A stretch of DNA of 57,083 nucleotides, taken from Flavobacteriales bacterium UBA5081 (GTDB taxonomy: Bacteria; Bacteroidota; Bacteroidia; Flavobacteriales_E; Vicingaceae). Location of the stretch: contig DIAJ01000025.1 of NCBI GenBank assembly GCA_002415785.1, positions 15,323 to 72,405 of the forward strand, in the 5' to 3' direction. How positions within the stretch are numbered: position 1 is the stretch's first letter; each line of letters opens with the position of its first letter. Below are positions 44,707-52,349 of the stretch, piece after piece. A program made the translations under genes and the position numbers. The notes beneath the pieces are model-generated. The model did not search any database. It saw only the letters and a list, made by a program, of their open reading frames with translations, and was not told where the DNA came from.

Positions 44707-45118
44707 AGAAACATCTTATTTTGAAAAACTTCAAAAAATGAATGTTCTTTTTATCTCAACTTAGAAGCACTATTTTGGTACTTCGACAGGCTCAGCAGAA
44801 CTGAAAATCGATACCCTTTTCCAAGTCAAAAAGACTTGTATGGGGGCTTTAATTGAGGTGGTGAAGTGGAAGAGGGACATTTAGAGTTTTATTATAAAGG
44901 TTGGCTAGCGTTTCTCAAAGATAGCCTTAACAGGGACCTCTTTATTATTTCTGAACTCTAAAACATTTTTTGCACTAAGACGATCTTGAAAAAACCTTTA
45001 GGAAAGTGGAAGAAACCTGCGAGTAAATTTTTACTTTACTTTTATACCCCTTTGTACATTTTTTATCGATGCCAGAAGGGTTTTTTGAGGAAACCTTTTG
45101 TTTTGCTTAATATTTAAT
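44707..45118. other. Non-coding accessory spacer
   Basis: About 410 bp hold no convincing gene. CTTCGACAGGCTCAG near 44783 and TCTCGACTTCGCTCGAAC just before the spacer resemble short dispersed sequences common in Bacteroidota genomes. No terminator with a clear T-run was found after the PIN gene. Confidence 0.4.
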
Positions 45119-45667
45119 TCAATTGTAAAATTTAGTATTCGCCGATATAATTGAAAAACTAAAATTTTTAGCAGCTTTAAAATCGAAGTCATGAGTTACT
45201 ATATTTAAACGCTGTTTTTCAGCTAGTCTAACAAAATAAAGATCATTAAAATCAGCTTTATCACAATCACTCACAAGATCTTTTGATTCGGCATCATTAA
45301 AAATACCACTAACTAGAGTTGTATTACGAAGTAGATTGTCTGTTATAATCTTTAATTCCTTTAATACATTTGTAAAACTTGAAGTCTCTTTCCACTCTTT
45401 CAATTTGAGGGTTGCTACTTTTTCTTGTTTACTATATTTACGATATTCAATATTTATAATAGCATTAATTAATTCAGAAATTTGAAGTAAGTCTGTTGCA
45501 ATTAATTTATCTTTAGTTAGTATTTTACTATAAAAGTCAGAGTATTGATTAATGTATTTTTCAGAAACACCTTGTTGAGGATATAAGAGATAAATCCAAA
45601 TGTTAGTATCAAAAAAAAATTGATCTGAATAACTAATATTATAATCTGAAAGAACTTCAATCTTCAT
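45119..45667 (-). CDS. PIN-domain ribonuclease-like protein
   Basis: The 182-residue protein has the PIN acidic set: Asp20 in FFFDTNIW, Glu65 in ISELINAI, Asp139/Asp142 in ADFNDLYFVRLAE and Asp160 in THDFDF. PIN proteins cleave RNA as VapC-type toxins or in RNA processing. Its start overlaps the end of the DUF4325 gene by 11 bp and there is no VapB-like antitoxin, so the STAS/ATPase module may control it instead. It is the last gene of the operon. Confidence 0.88.
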   Translation of the reverse strand: MKIEVLSDYNISYSDQFFFDTNIWIYLLYPQQGVSEKYINQYSDFYSKILTKDKLIATDLLQISELINAIINIEYRKYSKQEKVATLKLKEWKETSSFTNVLKELKIITDNLLRNTTLVSGIFNDAESKDLVSDCDKADFNDLYFVRLAEKQRLNIVTHDFDFKAAKNFSFSIISANTKFYN

Positions 45668-46001
45668 TTACAAAGTCTATATTATCTAAATTGCTAGGAT
45701 AATTTTTACTAAATCTCTCTTTTGCTTTTTCAATTACTAGTTTTAATAGTAAAAGCTCTTCAGAATTCATATTTTTAATGTCAAGCATCTCTTTTAAAAA
45801 TTGAGAGTCATATTTTGCATATAACTTTCCAATACTAGAGTTTAAAAAAGCAGTTATTGTTAGCTCAATCCCTTCAAAATCAAGAACAACTTTTTCGGAA
45901 TTTTCAAAGTGTGATAAAAGTTTATTATAGATTTTTTCGCCATCTAAAGCAGAGATAGCTCTATGACTTTGAGTTATATCTTTTATCAGTATTTTCTGCA
46001 T
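45657..46001 (-). CDS. STAS-like DUF4325 protein
   Basis: The 114-residue protein has the DUF4325 core EKVVLDFEGIELTITAFLNS followed by IGKLYAKY, a STAS-like fold similar to anti-anti-sigma factors. In RsbV/SpoIIAA the residue phosphorylated by the GHKL kinase is a Ser/Thr near the equivalent helix; Thr and Ser residues (TITAFLNSS) occupy that place here. It lies 2 bp after the GHKL ATPase gene and overlaps the PIN gene, so it may be the switch partner. Confidence 0.82.
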   Translation of the reverse strand: MQKILIKDITQSHRAISALDGEKIYNKLLSHFENSEKVVLDFEGIELTITAFLNSSIGKLYAKYDSQFLKEMLDIKNMNSEELLLLKLVIEKAKERFSKNYPSNLDNIDFVNED

Positions 46002-46003
46002 AA

Positions 46004-46906
46004 TTATAAAATATCCTTTATATCAATTTCTTCTGTGGATATATAGGTGTTTGTATCGAATAGGTTGAATTCAATATTAACAATACTACCTGCAAAAGGA
46101 TTTACACAATGTTTAACAAATTTAGTCCCTTTTTTTTCTTCCCAATACCCGTTGCTACTAAAAATTTGTAATTTACCTCTATTTAACTTTAAAAACTCCC
46201 TAATTAAATCAATACCCAACCCACCTGGCGTACTATCTTTTTTAGTCGAATTGCCTGACTGAACAGCCCACTCTATAGATTCAATGGCTGAGTAATTTTC
46301 ATATTCCTTACTATACTCATTTACGTTTTGTTTAAAAGTTCTCCCAATTTCGACCATTGTTAAAGCCATTCTCTTTTTGTATCTATAAAACTGTCCACAA
46401 ACAAACACTTTTTCAGCACCACTATGAATTACTGAATTCTGATAAACTTCAAAAATACTTCTGTAAATTTTCCTTTTGGCTGCCTCGCTCATTTCAGGCA
46501 CTTCATCTGAAAGTAGAACATATTTGTAAATATATTCTTCAACCATATCTTCATCCTTCATGTCAAACTCTTTGAAAGGAATACCTGAATGCTTATGAGT
46601 AGATTTAGTTTTTCCTTTCTTAATTAACTCTAAGAATCCATTATTTTTTAAAGTGTTTTTGAGATAATTATTATTCAAGTTCTCAAATTCAAAATACGCC
46701 CCTTTTGTTTGATTGTATAATATTATTGCTCCAATAACAGCACAAAGATTAGCCTCAACCCATTCTACAGATGAAAAATCTAATACATAGGTGAGTTTCC
46801 CCTCTGTTTCTTTTTGTAAATAGGCTAAGAAGTTGAAGCCTTCATCATCGGTTTTTAAATGCGAGGGGAACGCAATTATAGCTCTTGTTTTACCAAACCA
46901 ATTCAT
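46004..46906 (-). CDS. STAS-GHKL ATPase (anti-sigma-kinase-like)
   Basis: The 300-residue protein has an N-terminal STAS-like segment (KLTYVLDFSSVEWVEANLC, about 37-55) and a C-terminal histidine-kinase-type ATPase fold. The N box is FEVYQNSVIH with Glu153 and Asn157; the G2 box is TPGGLGIDLI at 226-235. The usual DxGxG of the G1 box reads VEIGR at about 185-189, with Glu for Asp, so ATP binding may differ. It has no sensor or dimerisation domain, so it resembles RsbW-type partner-switch kinases. Its ATG overlaps the stop of the GIY-YIG gene (ATGA). Confidence 0.82.
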   Translation of the reverse strand: MNWFGKTRAIIAFPSHLKTDDEGFNFLAYLQKETEGKLTYVLDFSSVEWVEANLCAVIGAIILYNQTKGAYFEFENLNNNYLKNTLKNNGFLELIKKGKTKSTHKHSGIPFKEFDMKDEDMVEEYIYKYVLLSDEVPEMSEAAKRKIYRSIFEVYQNSVIHSGAEKVFVCGQFYRYKKRMALTMVEIGRTFKQNVNEYSKEYENYSAIESIEWAVQSGNSTKKDSTPGGLGIDLIREFLKLNRGKLQIFSSNGYWEEKKGTKFVKHCVNPFAGSIVNIEFNLFDTNTYISTEEIDIKDIL

Positions 46907-47277
46907 TTATTCAAGATCGGATTTAGGCAATAAATTGCAATACCCTCTAAAGCTTCTGCCTCTCTTTTTGTTTCGCAAACTTCAATTTTTATGGAACACT
47001 TGTTTTTCAAGTAATCTAATATTTCATAGCGGTCTTTAAACTCACCATTCTTAATTAATTTTCTGACTAAAGTATGCGTTGTCTCATGTTTTAAGTCAGT
47101 TCCGAACCGAATATTGAATTTATTGGTATTTCCAATGTAAAGTATTTCTCTATGTTCATTATAAATTACATAGACCCCAGTTATATTTTTTTGTTGAGAG
47201 ACATAATCAAAGTTAACAAGTTCACTTTCGATTAATGACTTGTATTTTTTAGCTAACAGCTCAATTTTACTTTTCAT
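46903..47277 (-). CDS. GIY-YIG nuclease-domain protein
   Basis: The 124-residue protein carries a complete GIY-YIG motif set: GVYVIYN (34-40), ILYIGNTNKFNIRFG with YIG at 47-49 and Arg58, and Glu111 in the final helix ending YCLNPILNK. A helical extension of about 30 residues precedes the domain. It may cut DNA or act as a small effector. It is coupled to the ATPase gene by ATGA and lies 5 bp after the preceding gene. Confidence 0.82.
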   Translation of the reverse strand: MKSKIELLAKKYKSLIESELVNFDYVSQQKNITGVYVIYNEHREILYIGNTNKFNIRFGTDLKHETTHTLVRKLIKNGEFKDRYEILDYLKNKCSIKIEVCETKREAEALEGIAIYCLNPILNK

Positions 47278-47282
47278 AATCT

Positions 47283-47546
47283 TTATTTGTCAATTATAAC
47301 AAAACTCCAAAAAGTATTTACTTCTTTGCGATCTGCTTGTAGATTTGGAAGTAGGTAAAGCTTATTCTCATCATCCAAATCTCTAAGGATGTTACGCAAA
47401 GGCAAACCTTCCCGCTGATCTTTAGTAAAATAACCTTGCTCAACAAGGTAGGGCATTAAATCTTTAGGTTTTGCGGATTCAAGCTTTTCTTTTTGCATAA
47501 AGGCTTGAATGCTATAGCCCATTTTGATGATTTTTGACTCTTCCAT
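47283..47546 (-). CDS. Small hypothetical protein of the PIN/STAS operon
   Basis: The start at 47546 (MEESKIIKMGYSIQAFMQKE) shares one base with the stop of the gene before (TAATG), so ATG 47567 is less likely. The 87-residue product is mostly helical, with DLMPYLVEQGYFTKDQREGL followed by PLRNILRDLDDENKLYLLP, the look of a winged-helix domain. A DNA-binding or adaptor role in the operon is possible but unproven. Confidence 0.6.
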   Translation of the reverse strand: MEESKIIKMGYSIQAFMQKEKLESAKPKDLMPYLVEQGYFTKDQREGLPLRNILRDLDDENKLYLLPNLQADRKEVNTFWSFVIIDK

Positions 47547-47944
47547 TACTCTACTATTTCCAAACACTCAGTTTTAAAATAACTTACACTTCCTTCGCTG
47601 TTGTTATCAATCCTTATTCCCCACTCTCCTTTATCTGCATATATTTCAGGAGACTTATTTTCATAGTGTATGCCAATTACAAAAAGCTGTTGCGCAAGGT
47701 GTTGAAGCACCCTGGCTCTACTGTTACCTAAGTGCCTACCTACACGATAAGGTTTCCCATTTCCATAAAAGACATATACACCGGGATGCCAAATAATATT
47801 GTCGTCGTTGTTAGGTCTCTTTACAGTTCTAATTGCATGGTATTCATACGGCACTTCGTTTTGTAACACTTTAATAATCTCAAACTTGTCAATAATTGGC
47901 TTAAATTCAGTTTTGAACTTTTCAATAATTTGGTCTAATGTCAT
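47546..47944 (-). CDS. Divergent GIY-YIG-like protein
   Basis: The 132-residue protein has HPGVYVFYGNGKPYRVGRHLG (GVY at 55-57, YRVGR at 66-70 in place of YIG) and SRARVLQH with candidate catalytic arginines, so it looks like a diverged GIY-YIG domain. Its stop overlaps the next start (TAATG). Two different GIY-YIG proteins in one operon is unusual. The metal-binding Glu was not located with confidence, so activity is uncertain. Confidence 0.65.
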   Translation of the reverse strand: MTLDQIIEKFKTEFKPIIDKFEIIKVLQNEVPYEYHAIRTVKRPNNDDNIIWHPGVYVFYGNGKPYRVGRHLGNSRARVLQHLAQQLFVIGIHYENKSPEIYADKGEWGIRIDNNSEGSVSYFKTECLEIVE

Positions 47945-47952
47945 ATTTATTT

Positions 47953-48609
47953 TCAGTTGTAGTGATTTCCTTTTTTGTACATTATTTCGAGATCATAGCA
48001 AGCTATTCTTTTCCCACCATCATAATCGTAACCCAAATTTGGAACATCAGGCGACCACCAAATTTCTTTGCAACCCAAAGTATTCACTTTTAATACATGT
48101 GTTTTTGCATTGCCAATCAAACCTGTTTCTGTATATATGTCATTGAAAGGATAAACCATTTCAAATCGTTCTTCGAACAGTTGAGATGATTGCACGACTA
48201 TTTTTTTATCCATATCAAAAGTGTGGTAGGTGATTTCATCAACTCTCTCAACCTCTCCATTCGGATACTCAATGTCATAGTTGTAACTCTTATAAATAAA
48301 AACATTTTTGCTTCTTTTCCAAGATATTTCAGCTTTTGAGAGCTCAGCAACTGCTTCCTTTTTTTCAGTTTCGTCTTCGTCTCTTTCAATTTCTTCTATA
48401 GGCGACTCATTTTTTGGTAATCTTCCCAAAATTTTTTTGACAGAATCTTTTGAAAGAACTAACGTATCATATTTATTATCAGATACTTTAAAGGCTTGCG
48501 CTCTTTCTTTCGATGATTCATAATTACTAAATATTAGGTATGCCACTCCAAGTACGAATAGGGCGAAAATAAATCTTTTTAATAATTTTTTATTGAGAGA
48601 GTTTGACAT
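47953..48609 (-). CDS. Single-pass membrane protein upstream of the PIN/STAS operon
   Basis: The 218-residue protein has one N-terminal TM helix (KRFIFALFVLGVAYLIFSNY), a charged coiled segment rich in Glu/Lys (about 55-95) and a C-terminal beta-rich domain with three cysteines. It ends 8 bp before the GIY-YIG-like gene in the same direction, so it may be the first gene of the operon, or an independent envelope protein that shares the transcript. A 29-bp promoter-like repeat precedes it. Not recognised. Confidence 0.6.
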   Translation of the reverse strand: MSNSLNKKLLKRFIFALFVLGVAYLIFSNYESSKERAQAFKVSDNKYDTLVLSKDSVKKILGRLPKNESPIEEIERDEDETEKKEAVAELSKAEISWKRSKNVFIYKSYNYDIEYPNGEVERVDEITYHTFDMDKKIVVQSSQLFEERFEMVYPFNDIYTETGLIGNAKTHVLKVNTLGCKEIWWSPDVPNLGYDYDGGKRIACYDLEIMYKKGNHYN

Positions 48610-48630
48610 TAAATTAAAAAAATATGTTTG

Positions 48631-48659
48631 TAAAAGTCGCCCCTAAAGTAGTGAAAATT
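48631..48659 (-). repeat. 29-bp promoter-like repeat, copy 1
   Basis: On the minus strand this contains AATTTTCACTACTTTAG and GCGACTTTTA. It matches 49390-49418 with one mismatch. TACTTTAG (48650-48643) is one base from the -7 consensus and lies 34 bp before the ATG at 48609. Confidence 0.7.
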
Positions 48660-48705
48660 TGCAAGCTAGCTAAGTTGTATTAAGTTCAAATTGCAATACA
48701 AAGCT

Positions 48706-49378
48706 CTACCTCAAATTAAACTTTATCGGAACATTCATAATTGTTTCTTCAACTACTCCATTTTTAATGGCCGCTTGATTAAAGCGCTGCAATAAATTAA
48801 CTACGCGATAGGCTTCAGCATCTAATGACCAATGTACGCCTCTAACAATGCAGATGTCTTTCACCATTCCGATGGTGTCCACTTTGAATTTCAAAAAAAC
48901 CGTACCTGATACTCCTTTGTCTGCTGCATAAGCCGGATACCTTGTTGATTGTACAATAACATTAAAGAAATCGTATTCTGTTTCGTTGTAAATGGGTCCT
49001 TGATGTTCATCAGTACTGTCTAACGGCTCTCCTTTTTTTGTTTGATTATCCTCTTCACAATTAAATGGGTTGGTTAAAATCAACTTTAATTACGCCGTCT
49101 CGCTCGGTAAATTCTTGCCAAACACCAGTTGGTTTATTATTGGTGTAAAATCTAGAATAAATCTTTTGATTATCTTCTAATCGCACTTTTTCTTCTTGTC
49201 GTACATTGTTTTCGTAATCAGTTCGAATTATTTTAAAAGCAGCTTTAGAGGGTCTGGTTTTTTTATACATGTTCTTTTTGTAGTATTCGACTTCTTTATT
49301 GATGGGTTCTCCCAACTGATCTTGAGCAAAAGAAAAGAGGGAAATAGAGAGTAAGAGACTGATGAGTATGATTTTCAT
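48706..49378 (-). pseudogene. TonB C-terminal-domain protein split by a frameshift
   Basis: The first frame starts at 49378 (MKIILISLLLSISLFSFAQD, a signal peptide) and runs to VIKVDFNQP before a stop at 49061. The second frame continues with FNCEEDNQT and contains a TonB_C domain (KGVSGTVFLKFKVDTIG, ending VPIKFNL) to 48706. No ATG serves the second frame; only a TTG near 49083. A single extra base near 49073 would split one protein of about 224 residues. It is either a pseudogene or an assembly error. TonB_C proteins of this sort sit in the periplasm. Confidence 0.65.
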
Positions 49379-49389
49379 GGTAAACAAAA

Positions 49390-49418
49390 TAAAAGTCGCC
49401 TCTAAAGTAGTGAAAATT
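49390..49418 (-). repeat. 29-bp promoter-like repeat, copy 2
   Basis: Same sequence as 48631-48659 except one base, here placed with TACTTTAG (49409-49402) 24 bp before the ATG at 49378. The pair suggests two genes with one kind of promoter control or a duplicated upstream region. Confidence 0.7.
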
Positions 49419-49502
49419 AATTTTTGAGCCTACTTCAAACTGTTGATTTGCATGGTATACAAACGCACTAAATTTTAAAGAGAATACTTTTAAGGTTTCT
49501 TT

Positions 49503-49689
49503 CCTTTTTGCTCGCCAAAAAGGAAAACAAAAAGGCGAGCCTGGATTCAATCCTTACTTTTTCCTTTACAAAACTTAACTTCGGCCGGATGATCTCCTTC
49601 GTTCCTCAGGAGCTTTCCGGTCTCTCTAAAGTTTTGTTTTGAAAAAAGCAGGATTGTCTCCAAAGGCACTCTTCAGTTCTGCGAACTGA
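49503..49689. repeat. Cluster of long hairpins in a non-coding stretch
   Basis: Three inverted repeats follow each other. GCTCGCC (49510-49516) pairs with GGCGAGC (49534-49540). ACAAAACTT (49568-49576) pairs with AAGTTTTGT (49629-49637), enclosing CCGGA / TCCGG and CTCC / GGAG. TCAGTTC-TGC-GAACTGA occupies 49673-49689. The 49419-49765 interval has no gene. These look like dispersed REP-type elements. Confidence 0.55.
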
Positions 49690-49765
49690 TTTGAATGAGA
49701 TCAGTTTTCAGGACAAAGGTTCGTGCATATTTGTTTTAATGCGTTTGTCCTGTGTTGATTCGTTG

Positions 49766-49773
49766 TACTTTTG
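49766..49773 (+). promoter_or_regulatory. -7 element of the gene at 49827
   Basis: TACTTTTG is an exact TAnnTTTG match with TTG 18 bp upstream (49745-49747). It lies inside the upstream GTG-initiated reading frame, so the ATG at 49827 is preferred. Confidence 0.6.
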
Positions 49774-49826
49774 AGAAAATTAAAAATTTCAATTTGCAAC
49801 TTTCAGCCAACTTTTTTAAAATACTT

Positions 49827-50612
49827 ATGAGGCAAACACCTGCTTACCACAGAGCAGTTATTTTGCCTGCATTATTAACCAAAAGGCAATATGTTGTTAA
49901 TCATCAGCATGATTTTTTAATAGTCGATAAAAATGAGTTTTCAGAGGAGCTCATTGAAAATTACCGACCGAATCATCGATCTTCAGTTAACGATAAAATT
50001 TCTCGATTTTTAAGTGAAAGTCAGTTTATCTTAACCTCCCAATATGCAAGAGTTTATTTACCTTTTGCCAAGAAGTTAAGCTGGATAATGGATAAAAAAG
50101 GAAGGGTGTTTATTCAGCTCCGATTAGCTCCAACAGTGGATTTAGGCAAGTTCACTTATGAAAAGCTGGATATAGATTATTTGGATTCGAGATACCTGAT
50201 CAGAACGGATTTCAACCACGCAAGCCTCGTTGAGAAAGCACATGCTTTAGTTTTAACTCAACCGTCTTTTGCCCATAAACTTTTCGCTGAAATTCAAAGT
50301 GAAGTCCTTAGCTATGAAAGTTACTGTTTGACAAACGAAATACCAATTCCCATTTTAGTTCAAAGCGAATTATTTCAATTTGCCTATTTAATGCTGAGAC
50401 TTGACATTCAAGATCACAATCTTTCAAGATTAGCCACCTATTATCTCAAAAATAAGGCAGCGTGGGTGTTTCAACTCTTTGAATTTTATGACTTTTTTAA
50501 ATTGGTATTTGAGAAAAACCGATGGCAGGAATTTGATGAACTGCTGAGGGACAGAAAGTTTATTTTAGCAAATAAATTAGATCAATTGGTTTGGGCTTAT
50601 GGGTATAGGTAA
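49827..50612 (+). CDS. Hypothetical cytoplasmic protein
   Basis: From ATG 49827 the protein has 261 residues and no signal peptide or TM helix. It has a beta-rich first half (HDFLIVDKNEF; GRVFIQLRLAPTVDLG) and a helical second half with many aromatic residues (FQFAYLMLRLDIQDHNL; FQLFEFYDFFKLVFEKN). No family was recognised. It is alone, convergent with the transposase gene. Confidence 0.65.
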   Translation: MRQTPAYHRAVILPALLTKRQYVVNHQHDFLIVDKNEFSEELIENYRPNHRSSVNDKISRFLSESQFILTSQYARVYLPFAKKLSWIMDKKGRVFIQLRLAPTVDLGKFTYEKLDIDYLDSRYLIRTDFNHASLVEKAHALVLTQPSFAHKLFAEIQSEVLSYESYCLTNEIPIPILVQSELFQFAYLMLRLDIQDHNLSRLATYYLKNKAAWVFQLFEFYDFFKLVFEKNRWQEFDELLRDRKFILANKLDQLVWAYGYR

Positions 50613-50634
50613 TCAAACCCTCAGTTCAAAATCA

Positions 50635-51183
50635 TCAATTGTCCCTTTCATCTTCCTTTTTTTCCCAGTTCTCAGGATTTGCTTTTATGTAATTGCTGAT
50701 TCTTTCAAAGGCAGCTTCATCTCTTATGATGTGGTCATAGAACCTGCTTTGCCACTTAAATTCTAAGTCTAACCGGTTGAGGTGCTTTGTTACTGCTGAT
50801 TTGTATGACCGAATAATGGCTGAAACTGAATTGGCTTTGGGAGAGATTGCAGCCATTTTTTGGTTTTTCTCCAACTGTTGGTTTGTTGTCTCCTGTTGGT
50901 TCGTTGCGCGCAACGAACCAACAGAATCTTTTAGGATTAAAATCCCATGCATGTGGTCAGGCATAATGACATACTCCCCCAATTCAATTGTTGGATTTCG
51001 GTGGGGCAACTCAAACCACAAGACATCTGCTATAGCTCCAATGGTTGAAAGCTGCATTTTTTGATCTTGAATTTCACCAAAATAATGCTGCCGGTTTTGA
51101 GTACAAATAGTAATGAAATAAGCAGCTGCATTTCTATAGTCCCACCACTGAGCTCTAAGGTTTACATCTTTGAATCTTTTCAC
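50635..51183 (-). CDS. REP-associated tyrosine transposase (Y1 / HUH)
   Basis: The 182-residue protein has the HUH motif PDHMHG (His77, His79) and a late YIKANPENW helix whose Tyr165 is the likely nucleophile, with FYDHIIRDEAAFERI before it. This is the RAYT pattern: such proteins nick and join single-stranded DNA at REP palindromes. Two palindromes with the core GGTTCGTNGCGCGCNACGAA occur at 50893 (inside this gene) and 51269 (upstream). It seems intact. Confidence 0.9.
   Translation of the reverse strand: MKRFKDVNLRAQWWDYRNAAAYFITICTQNRQHYFGEIQDQKMQLSTIGAIADVLWFELPHRNPTIELGEYVIMPDHMHGILILKDSVGSLRATNQQETTNQQLEKNQKMAAISPKANSVSAIIRSYKSAVTKHLNRLDLEFKWQSRFYDHIIRDEAAFERISNYIKANPENWEKKEDERDN
50893..50924. 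repeat. REP palindrome inside the RAYT coding sequence
   Basis: A perfect 32-bp palindrome with no loop (arm CTGTTGGTTCGTTGCG) overlaps codons of about residues 87-97 of the transposase. It shares its core with the upstream palindrome at 51269. Confidence 0.85.
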
Positions 51184-51268
51184 AAATACCTTGTATAGAG
51201 AAAGAAAGTCAGTACTAAAGTATAAAATTTTAGATCAAAGAAAAAAGAAAGTTTAAAATAGAGGGTTA

Positions 51269-51306
51269 AAAAAGAGGGTTCGTAGCGCGCTACGAACCCT
51301 CTTTTT
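51269..51306. repeat. REP palindrome that can also serve as terminator
   Basis: A perfect 38-bp palindrome (arm AAAAAGAGGGTTCGTAGCG) flanked by A and T runs lies between the transposase gene and the Lys/Glu-rich protein gene. It can act as a minus-strand terminator for the latter and matches the core of the REP at 50893. Confidence 0.85.
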
Positions 51307-51346
51307 CCTCTTTTAACTGAGAATCTATTCTACTATTGGAGATGAA

Positions 51347-52036
51347 CTATTCATCCAATTCCACCTCAACCTCTTCCACATCTTCCTCAATGTCTTTTAC
51401 ATCAGGAATTAGCTCTCTACCTCTTTCAATTCTGTCGATTAGTTCATCGATCTTTTGTTCTGCAGCCTCAATTTTTTGTTCCCTTTCAGCCACCTCTTCT
51501 TTGCTTAATGAGGCTCTCTCAACATCCAACTTTTCCTTGGCTAATTCAATTCGTTGGCGTGCTTTATCTAATTTACTTTCTGCGGCTTCAATGGCAAAAA
51601 GCACGGTGTCTTTTTCATCTTCAAATTCACGGCGCGCATCTTCTAGTGTTTTTTGATCTTTGTCGATTTTATTTTTGGCTTCTTCAGCTCTAGCCTGGCC
51701 AAACTCTTTGCCTTCCTTATCACCTTTGTCTTTTCCGTAAGCCTTGACTTTGTTGGTTTTCTCTTTCTTTTCTTTTTCTACTTCCTCTTGTTCCGTTTCT
51801 TTTTCAACTTTTTTGGCTTTTTCTTCCGCCTTTTTGCCCATTTCCTCGCCTTTTTCCTTACCCTTCTGAGCTTTTTCTTTGGCTTCTTTCTGAGCTTCTT
51901 CCCCTTTCTTTTCAGCTTGCTCTTTTTTCAACTTGCTTTCTTTTTGAGCTTTTTCAGCACTTTTACCTTGAGCCCATGCAGCCGGTGCAAGCATAACCAT
52001 TCCGGCAATTAATGCAGTTTGTATAATCTTTTTCAT
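51347..52036 (-). CDS. Secreted Lys/Glu-rich coiled-coil protein
   Basis: The 229-residue protein has a signal peptide (MKKIIQTALIAGMVMLAPAA, cleaved near WAQG), then a highly charged Lys/Glu/Ala region (about 24-115) and a long coiled coil (RQRIELAKEKLDVERASLSK; EAAEQKIDELIDRIERGREL) with an acidic end. It is probably a periplasmic rod. It lies 11 bp after the small coiled-coil lipoprotein gene; the two may form an envelope spacer pair. Function unknown. Confidence 0.75.
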   Translation of the reverse strand: MKKIIQTALIAGMVMLAPAAWAQGKSAEKAQKESKLKKEQAEKKGEEAQKEAKEKAQKGKEKGEEMGKKAEEKAKKVEKETEQEEVEKEKKEKTNKVKAYGKDKGDKEGKEFGQARAEEAKNKIDKDQKTLEDARREFEDEKDTVLFAIEAAESKLDKARQRIELAKEKLDVERASLSKEEVAEREQKIEAAEQKIDELIDRIERGRELIPDVKDIEEDVEEVEVELDE

Positions 52037-52047
52037 CTTAAAATATT

Positions 52048-52269
52048 TTATAAATTTTCTACTAAGCTGTCTAATTCTACAGCTGTTTCATCAATTTCTT
52101 TTTTTGCTTCTTCCAGCTTTGTTGAAACTTCTTCCATCTCAACAATTTTTGACTCATCTACCTTTGTCTCTTCAGTGGTAGCTGAATCTTTTTCTTTACT
52201 ATCAGCAGCATTTTCACAAGCCACTATACCCACTAAAACAAAGGCAGCAGCAAATAATACTTTTTTCAT
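52048..52269 (-). CDS. Small coiled-coil lipoprotein
   Basis: The 73-residue protein has a lipobox GIVAC (Cys18) and a Ser/Lys/Glu linker. A helix with VEMEEVSTKLEEAKKEIDET heptads closes it, so it resembles a Lpp-like anchored coil. It is the first gene of a pair with the Lys/Glu-rich protein 11 bp downstream. Confidence 0.75.
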   Translation of the reverse strand: MKKVLFAAAFVLVGIVACENAADSKEKDSATTEETKVDESKIVEMEEVSTKLEEAKKEIDETAVELDSLVENL

Positions 52270-52349
52270 TTGATTTGTTTTATAATTTGATTGCTAATGT
52301 AATGTTTTTTGTAGGAAATGCAATTTGTAAAAATTATAAAGGGAAATTG

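Noticed and set aside
51653..52012. 119-codon plus-strand frame rich in Phe and Leu
   Set aside because: It is the antisense of the Lys/Glu-rich secreted protein; Lys codons read backward give Phe and Leu. There is no start context or promoter.
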